Assembly: GCF_929443795.1 (NCBI RefSeq)
Contig: NC_064905.1
Span: 3,318,786 to 3,382,785, forward strand
From: Astur gentilis
Taxonomy: Eukaryota > Chordata > Aves > Accipitriformes > Accipitridae
DNA: 64,000 bases
Reading direction: 5' to 3'
The notes under the pieces are model-generated. The model saw only the letters and a list, made by a program, of their open reading frames with translations. It made no database searches and had not been told where the DNA came from. The translations under genes were made by a program, and so were the position numbers. Positions 24,334 through 36,183 of this stretch are shown piece by piece (positions within the stretch are counted from its first letter, which is position 1; every line of letters begins with the position of its first letter).

Positions 24334-27300
24334 GCTATCAGATGCTGGGTAAGTAGTTTAGTCTTTTGCTTTCTATTCCAGTGTGGGTTTGGGTTCATGA
24401 AAATGAGAGAATCTAAGTCTCGAACAGAGCCAACTGCTTTACAAACCTCCCTAAGCCTCTGCCAATTTAATTCACTGCTGGCTAATGCAGCTCACGGTTC
24501 TTTTAAGTGAAAGGTGCCAATCATACAGAATTATACAGTGGTTTTGAACAAAGCCAACTCACCTGTTTGCTGGAGACTTGAATCAGACCACCAAACACAT
24601 TTTCACTTACACCTAGAAATGAGCCAAACCCACAGAGTCCAGATCCAAATCTGGCTTCAGCCTCTCACGGTCTGATTCTGATGGACTCTACGGCTTCTTT
24701 ACTTAAGACACCATGAGGAGATCAACGAGTAACTTCAGATTAGACCTCTGAGGCATGACAGAACATTCAGTCCTGGTTCAGAGCCACCATGAAGTATGGC
24801 CTAATAAACTGTTCACTCCCTTGACGAACGAATTTACAGATTTTGTTCTGATCTACTTCTGTTGCCTTCTGAGCTTTTACTTTTAATTTCCTCAGTTCCC
24901 AGATCCATGCAAGATCCTAGATCAATTCAAGCACTGCACATCAAAACCGATGGTGGTCCATCTTACTTTCACAATGCTTTCTTTACACGGAGAGCAGCAT
25001 GCATTTTGGATCTGATATCTGAAACAGCTCATTTGCTTCATATTTCTTGACTGAATTCAGGGGGGCTGGCTGTGCTGGGACTGCAAGGAGGAAGGTTAAA
25101 TTTCATCAAGCATTTTTTCAAAGAGAATTTAAGAACTAGCATTTGCTATGGGGGCTGATAAACTGGCCTGTGCATCCCATTTGCACCCCCTGGATCTCAG
25201 GTTCAAATCTAACAGAATGAACAAAACTCTTAATCTTTCTAAGACAGAGGCACTACATACTGTCCAGTCTACTGCATTAAATTATTTCGTCAGACATCTT
25301 GAGAGTCAAGGTCCTGTCATCTTTGTAGAAATATCATAAGAGAACGTAGAGCTTTTCACAAGGGGTTTTTTCTTAAAGTCTGCAGTCTAAGTGTTTCTGT
25401 GATCCATCAGAAAGTACTGGCAACCAGACACCTAGCATAGAGTTGAGGAGTGGTAGCCATCCTGTAAAAAATTAATTTCCAAAGTGGAGTGTGACTTCAT
25501 CAAGCCCAGCAGCTCTGCAAAGGGGTGTGCGTGGAGGTTCCTTGGGAACGGAGGTCAGGCGGGTGGCTATAGGTCTGTGGAACTGTAGCATTTCCGAGTT
25601 GAAATTATTATTACTATGTTTTCAAGTTTCCTTTCAAGTTCCTAATTACCAACAGCCAAACCAAACTAGCCTGAAGCCGTAAGTCTCTTTGTCCATCCAC
25701 AGCCTGACAGCATTGCCAAGCAATATTCTGTTACACTACTTAGTACAAATTATTTTCTCTCCCTTCAATGTATTTCTAGTTTTAAATAATACTTTTGATT
25801 CTGTTTTTGCTGCTTTCTTCTTCAGTGACTTTATCTCTGTGGAGTCCCTTGCCATCACAGATCAAGGGCTAATTTTTTCAGGTCAGTTTGTGGGAATTTA
25901 GGTAAATAAGTGGATATTCCCATAAATCATGTATTTTCAGAGGTCAGTGAAAGTGCATATATTTCCATTGCCTCTGGAGAGATTTTTAGCCTTAGCTTCT
26001 TGATAAATCAATTAAATTTCCTTTTGCTGACAAAAGTGAGAATAGCAGTGTTTGCCAACTCATTGCATGCACATTTTGCACGGGACTTTGAGAATGTGGC
26101 TGCCTTAATTACATTCCCCAAAGAGTCCATCCTGAATATCTTGACGGGACCAAATTCCCAGTGACTTCAGTGACAGCTTGAGCTGCAGAAGGAAGGCAAC
26201 AGCAAACACCAGCATGAAGGAAGTTAGCAGACGTGGAGTGCACTCGGTGCAGCGGCAGGAGGTTTGGGTCCCAGCATAGGTGCTTCTCTGCTGCTCCCGT
26301 TCCCCAGTGCTTCCATAGGCAGATATGTGCCCAGGCTCCTTCAGCCCTACTGCATGCACATGGGCACCCCTCCCATCTCAGCCTCTCCCCGCTTAGAAAC
26401 ACAACTGACTTTCATGAGAGGAGAAACTATTTTTGCATGAAGTGGAAAGGACTTGAGTGCAGAATAAGGACAGAGAGCGTGAAGCAAGGCATGCTGTCTC
26501 CAAAATGAGTAAAAAAAATACAGATGTAGAAACAGGTGTTCAGGATGTGTCTTTCCCACCTTACATCCCTGTCCAAGCTAATCCACATTTGAGGACACAA
26601 AATACTGTAAGCATTCCTCCTTCTCCCAATACAACTGCATTCATTCTTCCATCCCACAGCTTTCAGCACCAGGCATATTCCATCCACACAGAGCATAGCT
26701 TGCATACCTCCTCAACCACAAACACACATCCTACTCATAGTCTTCCATGCTTGCAAGTGCAGAGCAAGTGGAGAATATTATACTTCACTCAGATATTGGC
26801 TGTTGCTCCAAGGTATGTGTGTTAAGCAGGAGATCCTCTTCATCTTTGCATGTTCTTCTTAGTCGCAGAAGTCCAGACTGTACTAATTGCTTCCTCTTCT
26901 TTAAAAATAAACTGTGAAGTCAAGGGAGAAACTGTGATTAGACACTTGCTTCAGTTACATAAAAATGAGTATCACCTTCAGGTGGAAAAAACCTGTTCGA
27001 TCATGTGTAGATCTAGCCCACAAGTGGCTGTACTCACTGAGTTAAGAGTTATTCTGAGACAAAAGGCAAGTCACAGTGTTCATGGTAGACCATCTGATAT
27101 GTTTGGGCTCCTAATCCTGATCAGTGTGTTTTGAATGAAAATGCTGAACAGTTCAAACTAATAATAGTAAAGCATGACTCTGATTTGGTTTTTTGCTTGG
27201 TTCCTGGCAGACAGACACTCAGGTGTGTGTTGTAGCATAAATATGTAAGGTTAATTCTTTATGGTCTCAAGATATTGCAAAGTAGTTATCAAAAGGACAT

Positions 27301-30300
27301 CCAGGTAAGGAATTGTAGCCTTTGTGGTGTTGAGAGAGGTAGAAGGCTCACCAGAGTCCTAGGACTATGCCTTTCTTATCATGGTATCATTAGTATCTGT
27401 ACTAAAGTCTTCAGGAAGAGGCTATGAGATGGCTAATGCCTCTTCTAATACCATACCTCGGCACTGCAATGGCAATATTGCCTCTGACCTTCAAAATATC
27501 CAAGGCCCTTCTTGCTTACTTGCTCCTGGCTGCAGCACTAGTAGGATTTTGAGGCATTTATGGCTGTAGTATATCCCAGAAAAGCCATTTGGGGGCCCAG
27601 GCCCCATGGGAATGCTGTCTGCCAGTTGTGCCAGGACTTTTTGCTTGTTTATGGGATACAGCATTTGCTGTCAGCCACTTTCAGTTCCTACCTAATCAAG
27701 CAAATGAGGAGGAGGGCCAACATTTTACCTCTTTGCTCAGGCCTTTTTACCTCTCTCTGCCCATCCGGGTAGCCTTTCTTTAGCTCACACCTGAGTATCT
27801 GCATAGGTGTCAGATTATTTCAAGTAACAGTGCTGATGTAATGATGAGATGAAAAATAAATTCAGGAAATGTAAATTTAAAGGTTACAAACTAATGGAAA
27901 GTCAGGAAATCAGGAAATTGCACTGATTGTCCAAAGCCTTAAATGTCTGCAAGTCTGGAACTACTCAAATTCAGCCTCAAGTCCCCTTATTCTGCACTAA
28001 GAGGTGAGACATTTGTAACTTGCTGGAAGGGATAGTGAAGAAAATGATGTTTCTGTTCTTAGTCATATTTCTGCAATTCTGTATGATATAACAGAAGCCC
28101 CTTGACACAGGAATGGGAGAGTTCTGTTGCAGTCCCACACTTCCATCATGCTCCCTCTCCAAGAGGCTCATCTGCAGTACTCACTTCAGTCTTCACTGGG
28201 TTTGAGAGGGTACGAAGTAAAAAGGAGGAAGAAGAATTAACTTGGTGTCTGTGGAAATACTACTCTTGAGTTTGCCCCAGCTGCCAGACATGGAAGTAGC
28301 TGGCAGTGGCAGAAGGGCTGCAAGTTTTGGACTTCAGCAGATTTTTAATTCTCATTGACTGATACTTTGCGGGAAGCTCTGAAGCGGTTCACACATCATC
28401 CAAACCTCCTCGCCTGTTCTCTTGGCATCCAGCACAGCTGCTGAGGGGTCTAAAGCTGGGATGGAAATCTGCAGCCAGGGAGTCTCACCATTAATTCTAC
28501 CATTTCACCCTGCAGATCTGACCTCTTTAAGAGTGATTTGATGTTTCTTTAAGCAACACCCTGTCTCTATGAAGAAATGCCAACAGAGAAGTTTCAAGCT
28601 CGCTATTTTTATTTAAGCTGTTGGAACAGTATGGACATAATGTAAGTAACTGGAGCAGCCAACAGGGTGTCTGTCAGTCAGTGACTCAGTCTTCAGATCA
28701 GACAGATGCAAGCCCATATAAACAGGTTCAGCCCAAATGTCATGATAATAAATAATTTATTTTCATACATTTCAAAACACCAGATACAGTAAAGTGAGTG
28801 TTTTCTTTGGAAGCAGGCATTACTGGTCGGCTGTATTTGCTTCTCGCACCAGCAATAACATGTTCTGAATGAGTGGAGGGAGACTCTGACCACCATTCTG
28901 CCAGAGCCTACTTGGTTCTTGGTTGAAGGCTGCTGAGTCTTAGGAAATCACTCTGAAATAAATTAAGGCACTGTTTCGAGGTACGTGGCACCATCAGGTT
29001 TGCACTCCATCACTCAGAGCACTAGAGAGATCGAGTCAGCTGGGTGGGCATCTGAAGAAAGCTAACTTCTAAGGTGTTTTTTTCGCATCATTGTGGAGTT
29101 GCTGAGTCATGCACAGCAAATGGAAAATATCCCAGGGCATTTAAAGATGATTTTAGGTCATGTGAACTGCCGCGTAAAACCGGGAAAAGAAATATGTGTC
29201 AAAACACTCAGATGAGATGCAGAAATGTTAAAGCTTGACGGGGAATACTCTGTCCTTCATCCAGAGTCCTTTCTTGGATCCAGGTGCCACTTTTCTTGGA
29301 AAGGAGATGAGGGAGACTAACCAGGGGTCACCCTAAAATACTGTTGCCTGCAGCTTGGAAGCATGGTGCTTTGAGATCTTCTCTGTGTTATCAGAGGATA
29401 CCTGGGGGTACCTAAATAGATCACACGGTGATATCAAAGATGCCCTCTTACCCAGGGCTGCTTTGGGCAGATCCGTGGCACAAGCCCTCTCTTCCCGGGG
29501 ACCCTGCTCTCTTAACCTGGCATGGAAGGTGCAGGCTGCGGAGTTCAGGGCTTGGGACTGCCTTGAGGCATGTCTCAGAAGGAAAGCCCTTGAGCAAAGA
29601 TGAGTCTCTTGTCCCCAGTTGTCCATAAAACAGGGCTGTGTGGGATGGGAACACTGAAATACTCGAGGAGGGCAGCAGCTTGCTCCAAGGAGCACGTGGG
29701 AGCTCCAAGAGCAATCAGTTATGCTGCAGGGCCAAATAGGCTGAGAAGAGCCTGACCCAATCTACAGATGCGAGAGTTTGATGTGAATGGAGCAGACTGA
29801 TCTGTGACGTCTTAGGGTTTATATCAGGTGGTCATGGAGTATTTGACCGGTGTCTCACTGAAACATTTTAATAACTTGTTCATAGTCTTGCTGCCTGCAC
29901 ACTAGGTGAAATTCAATATAGGAGCAAAAATATATGCACAAAAATGCAGATAAGGTTTCCAGATATTTCAAATGCTCTGTGTAAGTTGTATTTAGAACAG
30001 AATTCATCAGTAAGCTGGATATGATCTTGCTAGGAGAAAGGAAGAATAAAGCATGCACTCTCATAAGAAGCATATTCCAAGATAAGTGGTCTCTCAGTCT
30101 TCTCTACCCATGCACCTAACTTTGAGGACAAACAATATGAACTAGCATGCAAATCTTTAGCCAAGATCTCTGTTTAATGTGGTCATTTAGGAAGACTTAC
30201 AAATAGTTATTTATTTTTTAATATCCTCTAGCTGTGAATGGATTGTATTTGCCTGATCAAGGAGAAAATACAAACTGGTTTTCTCATTCAACTCCCAGGG

Positions 30301-30721
30301 TAACTTGGCAGATGTAAACCTGAGTTCATGCACACCCTTGTTTGCAGCAGCCCTGTTCACATATTTGCATTTATAAATTGAGACATTGATCTGTCTCCAT
30401 TTACAGATCAAATGCAGTAAGTTTACTAGTAAGAAGTGAAAAGCTTTTTGTAGCTGCTAACTCTGCAAACTCAGAGTGGGCTCTGCAAGTTAAAGCTGCT
30501 CATGTGTTTATTAGTAGTAGCAATAAAGGTCCATTGGGTTGATAAGCATAGAGATGACTTGTCTTCCCTGTATAGCCTACAATTATTTGTGAAAGTAACC
30601 TTGTAGAGCTGATGGGTAAGAAGGAGCGCTTTTTAATAGTCATCACTCCCTCGGGTACAACTACACTTCCAACACCTGCAATGGCCAATAAGCACCTCTG
30701 CCAACTAAAACACCTCTTCAG
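24334..30721. other. Noncoding stretch
   Basis: About 6.4 kb with no recognised gene or element. A forward B-box-like GGTTCAAATC with a 5-bp/7-nt hairpin upstream (about 25,168-25,210) was considered and not called. An AP-1/MAF-type site lies at 29,099-29,112. The rest is ordinary. Confidence 0.5.
29099..29112. promoter_or_regulatory. AP-1/MAF-type recognition motif
   Basis: TTGCTGAGTCATGC closely matches the palindromic Maf recognition element TGCTGAGTCAGCA, including the TGAGTCA core. It is a single motif without visible promoter context, so functional use is inference. Confidence 0.2.
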
Positions 30722-30767
30722 AAGAATAACTAATACTTTAGAATAACTATTAGAATAACTAATGCTT
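30722..30767. repeat. Short tandem repeat, three AGAATAACTA units
   Basis: AGAATAACTA occurs three times with slight change (starting near 30,723, 30,740 and 30,752), with AATACTT/AATGCTT-like ends on the outer copies. It looks like a young local duplication. Confidence 0.7.
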
Positions 30768-33700
30768 CTTTGCAAAGTGGAGGATTAGGTTCATGTGCCC
30801 TAGAATAAAGCACCCAAAATGGTTTTGTTTGAGGCTTTCGGAAGAGGTGGAAGGGAAGAGTATGGAGCAGATTGCTTTCACTTAAGGTCCTTCATCAATG
30901 GGACGGGAGGGCACTTGCAGGTTGGGACGCTGAAAAATAAATCGCAAAACAGGTACAATCACTGACAAATACTCTTACAAGCCAGGCTCTCAGGCAGGAG
31001 GCTCCAAGCTATCAAATACTTTGTCAGTCTCAGCAAGCTGGTAAATAAAGAAAAGGTTCTTCCACATAAATCTTTGGAGCTGATGCTCACAAAGAGTGCT
31101 TTCAGCCCGGGCTTCTACTTCAATACTCTACAGCTGGGGGAGAGCACAGTGAGTCTTATTTACGCATCCAGCAGCAGTTTATGACAGGCACCATCTCATC
31201 TCAAGGGTCTGACATATACATGCATCGTTGTCCAATTCGCAAATTCTTGCATCTAAAAGTTTAATAAGCTCTTCATTTGATTTCTTAATGTTTTTCACAG
31301 AAAGTGAACGTTTTTCCTGGCAGAGCAGGGACTGTGAGCTCTTTTATCTGCGCCCCATAAAGGGCTGGGATGTCTCTTTGAGCTTGGCCAATAATTTGAA
31401 AGTAATCCAGATTTTGTTTTTCCTGCAGGTTTAAATGAAAAGTGAATGTTTTAAGTGGAGGAGTAAGAGGTACATTGAATTTGGAAATATGACCACAGCA
31501 GCAGCAGAGCTGTGGAAAAATTCAAGGAGTTATTAAAATCTTTAAAACTCAATTGTTTAGAAATTAGGCACATAGCTTTAAAATGACGTTTTGGCAAAGC
31601 TGGGCAAGTTACCCTCCCCATCATATATTACATTAAACCTCTGCCATATATCCAGTCTTAGCTGGCCAGGAGTGTCCCCTGATTGCCTCAAAACCCACTG
31701 AATGACCACAGCACAGCATTTCCAGCCGTTGTTCATCAGCACTTGAAGAAGACTTGGTGCTTGATTCTAAATTACTGGAAGCAAAGGCAAACTTCTGCCA
31801 TTTACATCGTTTGGGAGTAGACCTAAGTCCTTGGAAAGGGAGGCCTCTGAAGGAGATGATCTTTCTCTCCCATGATACTGCAAGTATCCTAAGCTAAGCA
31901 GCTTTGAGTTTCTTAAGGCTGAGCTGCTTCTCTCACGCTGGAGGAACAGAAGAACATCTGGTCTTAGCTACTGTTTTTCAACTGGATCATCTTGTGCCTC
32001 ACTAAAATGAATGAGAAACACATGCAAGCTGTATTTTCAAAAAGTTGTATTTCATTGATGCAACTAAAGTAGTGATTTTCACATGCAATTAGATACACAG
32101 ATGTAGACAAGCAACAATTTACACACACACTACATTTCCAACGAGGCCCTACGTACATTCCCATATGCTCTACACATGTGAAATATGCACATGGTGAGGA
32201 GGCATGGGAAAGTATTTACATGTGCAATTGTATCTTCCCACAGCAATGCCTGGGAATTAGAAAGCACTAACTTAGACAATATTTTGGATGTAAAATCTGA
32301 TGACACTTTCAATTCTGTTCTGCAGGCCCCACTATAAATAATGCTAATTATTAATTATGATCTGCCTACAGCAGCACTTCACCAGCCACTTTACAGATAG
32401 GCCAGAGGCTAGGAGTTCAAATCACCCTTGTCTTACTCTGTTTTTGAGAAGCATTTTGGAATAGACATCAGTGTCCAAAGATCTTTAGAAACAGCCTGTA
32501 TGCAGGCGTCTCCAAGAGATTGATGAAGAGTGAAGAACTGAAGAGCAACATAGTACAACCAAACCAAAATGTTCAGGAGATACAAGTCAAGACCGTAAAA
32601 AACGTAAGGTTTTTTTAAAATGGTCTTTTTTAATGATATCACATCTTAAGTCCTTTTTGAAAAACTATGGGAATGCTTTCCTTACAAAAAGGTAAAAAAC
32701 AAAATACCATTTTCCAAAAAGTGCTACTTCCTAGGAAGCAGAGTGAAACTTCGGGAGAAGGCGAGTAGCTGGGGACTTGGCTTGGCCCTTAGCAATGCAT
32801 GCTCTCCTGCAAGGCCCCTCACAGGCTATGCATAGGCTCCCTGAGTCTTAGGTCTCCAGCTGATAGGATGGGGAATATTAGCCTTCTCTTCCTCAACATG
32901 TGTGAAGATAATGGCAGAGGGTGGTGGGGTGAAGATTGTGCAGTGGTTGATAATGTGATAATAGGAGCCATGGATGGGAAAATGCACTCCTAAGAAAATG
33001 CTTTTTGTCTGTTTATTCTTCAATGCAAATAATTTGCTTTTTCAAAAACACTTTGGTCTGTGATCTGATCTGGGACAGACCTGTACGAACCACTAAAACA
33101 AAAGCCCAAACCCTAATGACATTCAAATATTTGTTTTGGGTTTTTTTAACGAGCACAGTGTATGCTGATGCTGAACGTCTAGGTACCATGGAGCCAGTAC
33201 AGTGAACTTGCTCGTTCTACCGTAGACCTCGGTATTGGGTGGGATGGGTTTGCAGCTGACTGTAATGATGCCATGCAGTGTCTTTACCTGTGCAGAGATC
33301 TACAGAAGCTGCGGCTCTCCAGTAGTTGCTAAAATGTGCTGTTAGGACGCAAAAGCATGCACAGCATCAGCCTTGCAGGGAGGTAGCAGCAAGGACCTTG
33401 GCAAGGTTGGGGACAGCTGTAAGAGCTAATGGTCATCTTCTCAAAGCTGGGAGAAGGAGGTGGCATGGGATGGCCCTGGAGAGGGCCCTTGGACAGGAGG
33501 CAGCAAAAGCCATAGGAAAGGCCAGGGATGGGTGAGGGCAGGCTTCTGGGGGAGAAGGCTGGGCAGGCAGGGCCTGGGGGACAAGCAGGGTGTAAAGGCA
33601 GTGGCTGCTGGTCTGGGGGATGGAGGGTCACGAGTCGCAGCCACGTGAATTTCCAACAGCTGAATGCTTAGATGGGCAAGCCATTACACCCAAAATTACC

Positions 33701-36163
33701 TGCTTGAATCCTGGCTGAGAGCTTGCAACAGACTTCTGCTAATTTTTCAAAACAGATCATTCATGTGCCCCCTTCAGTCCTTGTTTCTATTAACAGGCCA
33801 AACAAGTTCTCAGTGCCAACATACTGAAGAAGTGGAAAAGTTAGTTTATAGAAGGGAAGAAAGGGGAAGGAAAAGAATAACAAAACCCAAGTTATTTCCA
33901 CAATGTTTGCATTCCCATGTCTTAACCACAGTATTCCCAGCACGCGGATTTTTATGGTGCATCTGAAAACCAACCACAATGCAAAAGAAACTTCAAAGTT
34001 TTTAAGGAAAGCAAAGCTGAGAGGGAGACATGGGGAGGGAAGTCGGGCTGCAAGGAGCAGCAGATGGGAGCAGTGCAGGGCTTTGCTGCCTGCCTCCCAC
34101 CCCACTCTGCTGCAGTCCCCGCCGGGACCTCGCTCTGCAGGTGACCCAGGAATGCAGCACGTGTTGAGGATGGGGAGATCTGTAGAACTCAGTTATTTAA
34201 GGGGTTTTAGTTCCCTTTTAGCAGTTTGAAATAGCAGGGCATGACCAAAATATGTATAAGTGCAGCTCCTTTGTCCCTCTAGTTAAAACAAAGCGAGTCC
34301 TGGTGCTGCGGATGTTACACAGGTGGGGAGAGGTGGAGGTCAGGGACTGGAAGGTGGCCTGTGCTGTACCTGGTGGTGGGTCGTAGGTGGAGAGAGGTGA
34401 ACAGAGGCACCTCCAATATTACGTAGGATGTGCAAGTGTGGAACATTGATGGTGCATTGTACTAAACTAAGTATGTTTAAGAGGCTGAAGGGATTAGTGC
34501 ATTTAGTTGCCGTAAAGCTGTATAGCTACAAACAGCAAAGGTTGCAACAGCACCTACGTACTTATCAAGCACACAAAATTCTTTGTTATTAATAGCATAT
34601 ATCCATTGCTCAGCCTGGTTTATTTGCAATAAATAAATTGCATTATGGCATTATGGCTTGGACATAATCCACTGCATATCCAGTGACTCTAGAGACTGGA
34701 TTTAAACGTTACCTCAGCTGCTAGATTATGATCTGATCTACTACACTGCAAGACCCAAAGTCACATTTCTGCTAGTGAGAAAATCACTACTATCCTTGCC
34801 AGATGAACTGCCCTGGGGTTGTAGCGTGTAGCAGTGCACACCAGCATCAGGCTGCTTAGGTGAGAGGCAACGAATTACAAGAGTTGTCTCTGCAGCGATT
34901 CCTTCCTTGACTAGTACTAATACTGTTTGTAAATACCTGATACCCCATGTTCAAAGAGTCTGGTGCCAAGAAAATGGTTTGGGGTTAGGAAACATAATAC
35001 TAATTAGCAGATACCTGCAAAAGACCTCCAGCCCGTCAGGCTCCTCACAGGCTGAACTCCTGGCTGGCTGCGGGTAAATCCAGAAAAGTGTCCACAGCAG
35101 CAGCGAACCAGGCTGGTCTGCCCAGAAGCTACTCGTCTAACTCAGCGTTGTGCCGAAAGGTAGCCAAGTGCAATGAAGTATTTTCTAAGCAACAGTTATT
35201 TGTATTCAGGAGTCAAGACTTTCTGGGAAAATTTCCCAAATTAAATGGAAAAATAATTCCTTTAAGCCACCTAAGCATGACTGACATGACAAACGGTGAG
35301 GTGGCTACCTGGAGCCATCGCTGCCTGTCCTCCCTGCTCAGTGTGCTCAGCTCAGCAGCTCTTCTTTGTAAAATGACTGGCTTACTGTGTGCTTCTAAAA
35401 CCTCTGCCTGAGCCATGGACCAGAGAGAGACTCTCAGCTGGCTGGAAACAGCATAATTTTATCAAAACCAGTCCAGAGGTAGCAGGGTGCATCAGCTGTG
35501 AATCTGGGCCGTTGTGTTCTGTTGAGTTTTTCTGTGGCTTTTTTTATTGCATTACACAGGTTTTCACTTCGGGACTCCAATGCCTCTCCCACGTGTTTTT
35601 GGATCTAATAACATGCATTGCTGCAGAGAGCAGAGTATCCATGTGAGCACTCTGCCCCATAGCCTAACACAGAATCAATGTGATTTTTGTTACAGTACTG
35701 TCAGTCTGGCTTCTGTAAAGATTACAGATCTGCTGGCTGAGACATTCTATGTCTCCAGTGTAGGAGACAGTCATTGCCAAAAAGGCAGTCAAAACTATTA
35801 TCCCAATTTAAGGGAAGAGAACAGAGCCGTAGAAATAACTGAGATTTTCAGGAAAGCTCAACATGGCTCCTGCAATTGGGGCTAGCTCAGATGTTCTCTG
35901 GGCATTGAATTAATGTAACCAGGCTTTTGGAAGAGCATCCTGAACCTCCCAGATTTGAATTTTTCTGATGTAACCAGGGGGAATTTCACAGGTCCATCCT
36001 TTCCATCAGCATCATTATGTCCCTGTTAGCACTGACACTGCATTGCATCTGTAGGACATCTGGATGTCAGGTGGCCTGCTGAAAGTCAGAGGGGGACTTT
36101 GAGTGTATTTTGGGATCTGTAGTGTGACTAGGAGCCTGGCTTAGACACATCCAGGGTAAATAG
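30768..36163. other. Noncoding stretch with a G-rich patch
   Basis: No gene recognised. A G-rich patch at about 33,450-33,620 includes a four-run G-quadruplex motif (33,561-33,590). A short CA run lies near 32,120. Open frames across the G-rich patch exist on both strands and reflect composition. Confidence 0.5.
33561..33590 (+). other. G-quadruplex motif
   Basis: Four G-runs (33,561-33,563; 33,570-33,572; 33,576-33,580; 33,588-33,590) with loops of 6, 3 and 7 bases fit the usual four-run G4 rule on the + strand. Confidence 0.55.
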
Positions 36164-36183
36164 TCACTGCATGCATGCAGTGA
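36164..36183. repeat. 20-bp perfect palindrome, Z-DNA-type core
   Basis: TCACTGCATGCATGCAGTGA is identical to its reverse complement. Its core TGCATGCATGCA is strictly alternating pyrimidine-purine, the pattern prone to Z-DNA. Five bases after it, CGCAGTGCATGCATC (36,188-36,202) repeats much of the motif. Confidence 0.88.

Noticed and set aside
25168..25210. Forward tRNA-like piece: 5-bp/7-nt hairpin GTGCA/TGCAC followed by GGTTCAAATC
   Set aside because: The loop lacks the invariant T33, the T-stem is mismatched and there is no clear A box. Treated as coincidence.
26457..26825. 122-codon + frame rich in Ser, Thr, His
   Set aside because: Low-complexity CA/TCC-rich DNA explains the composition. 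No domain or splice signals.
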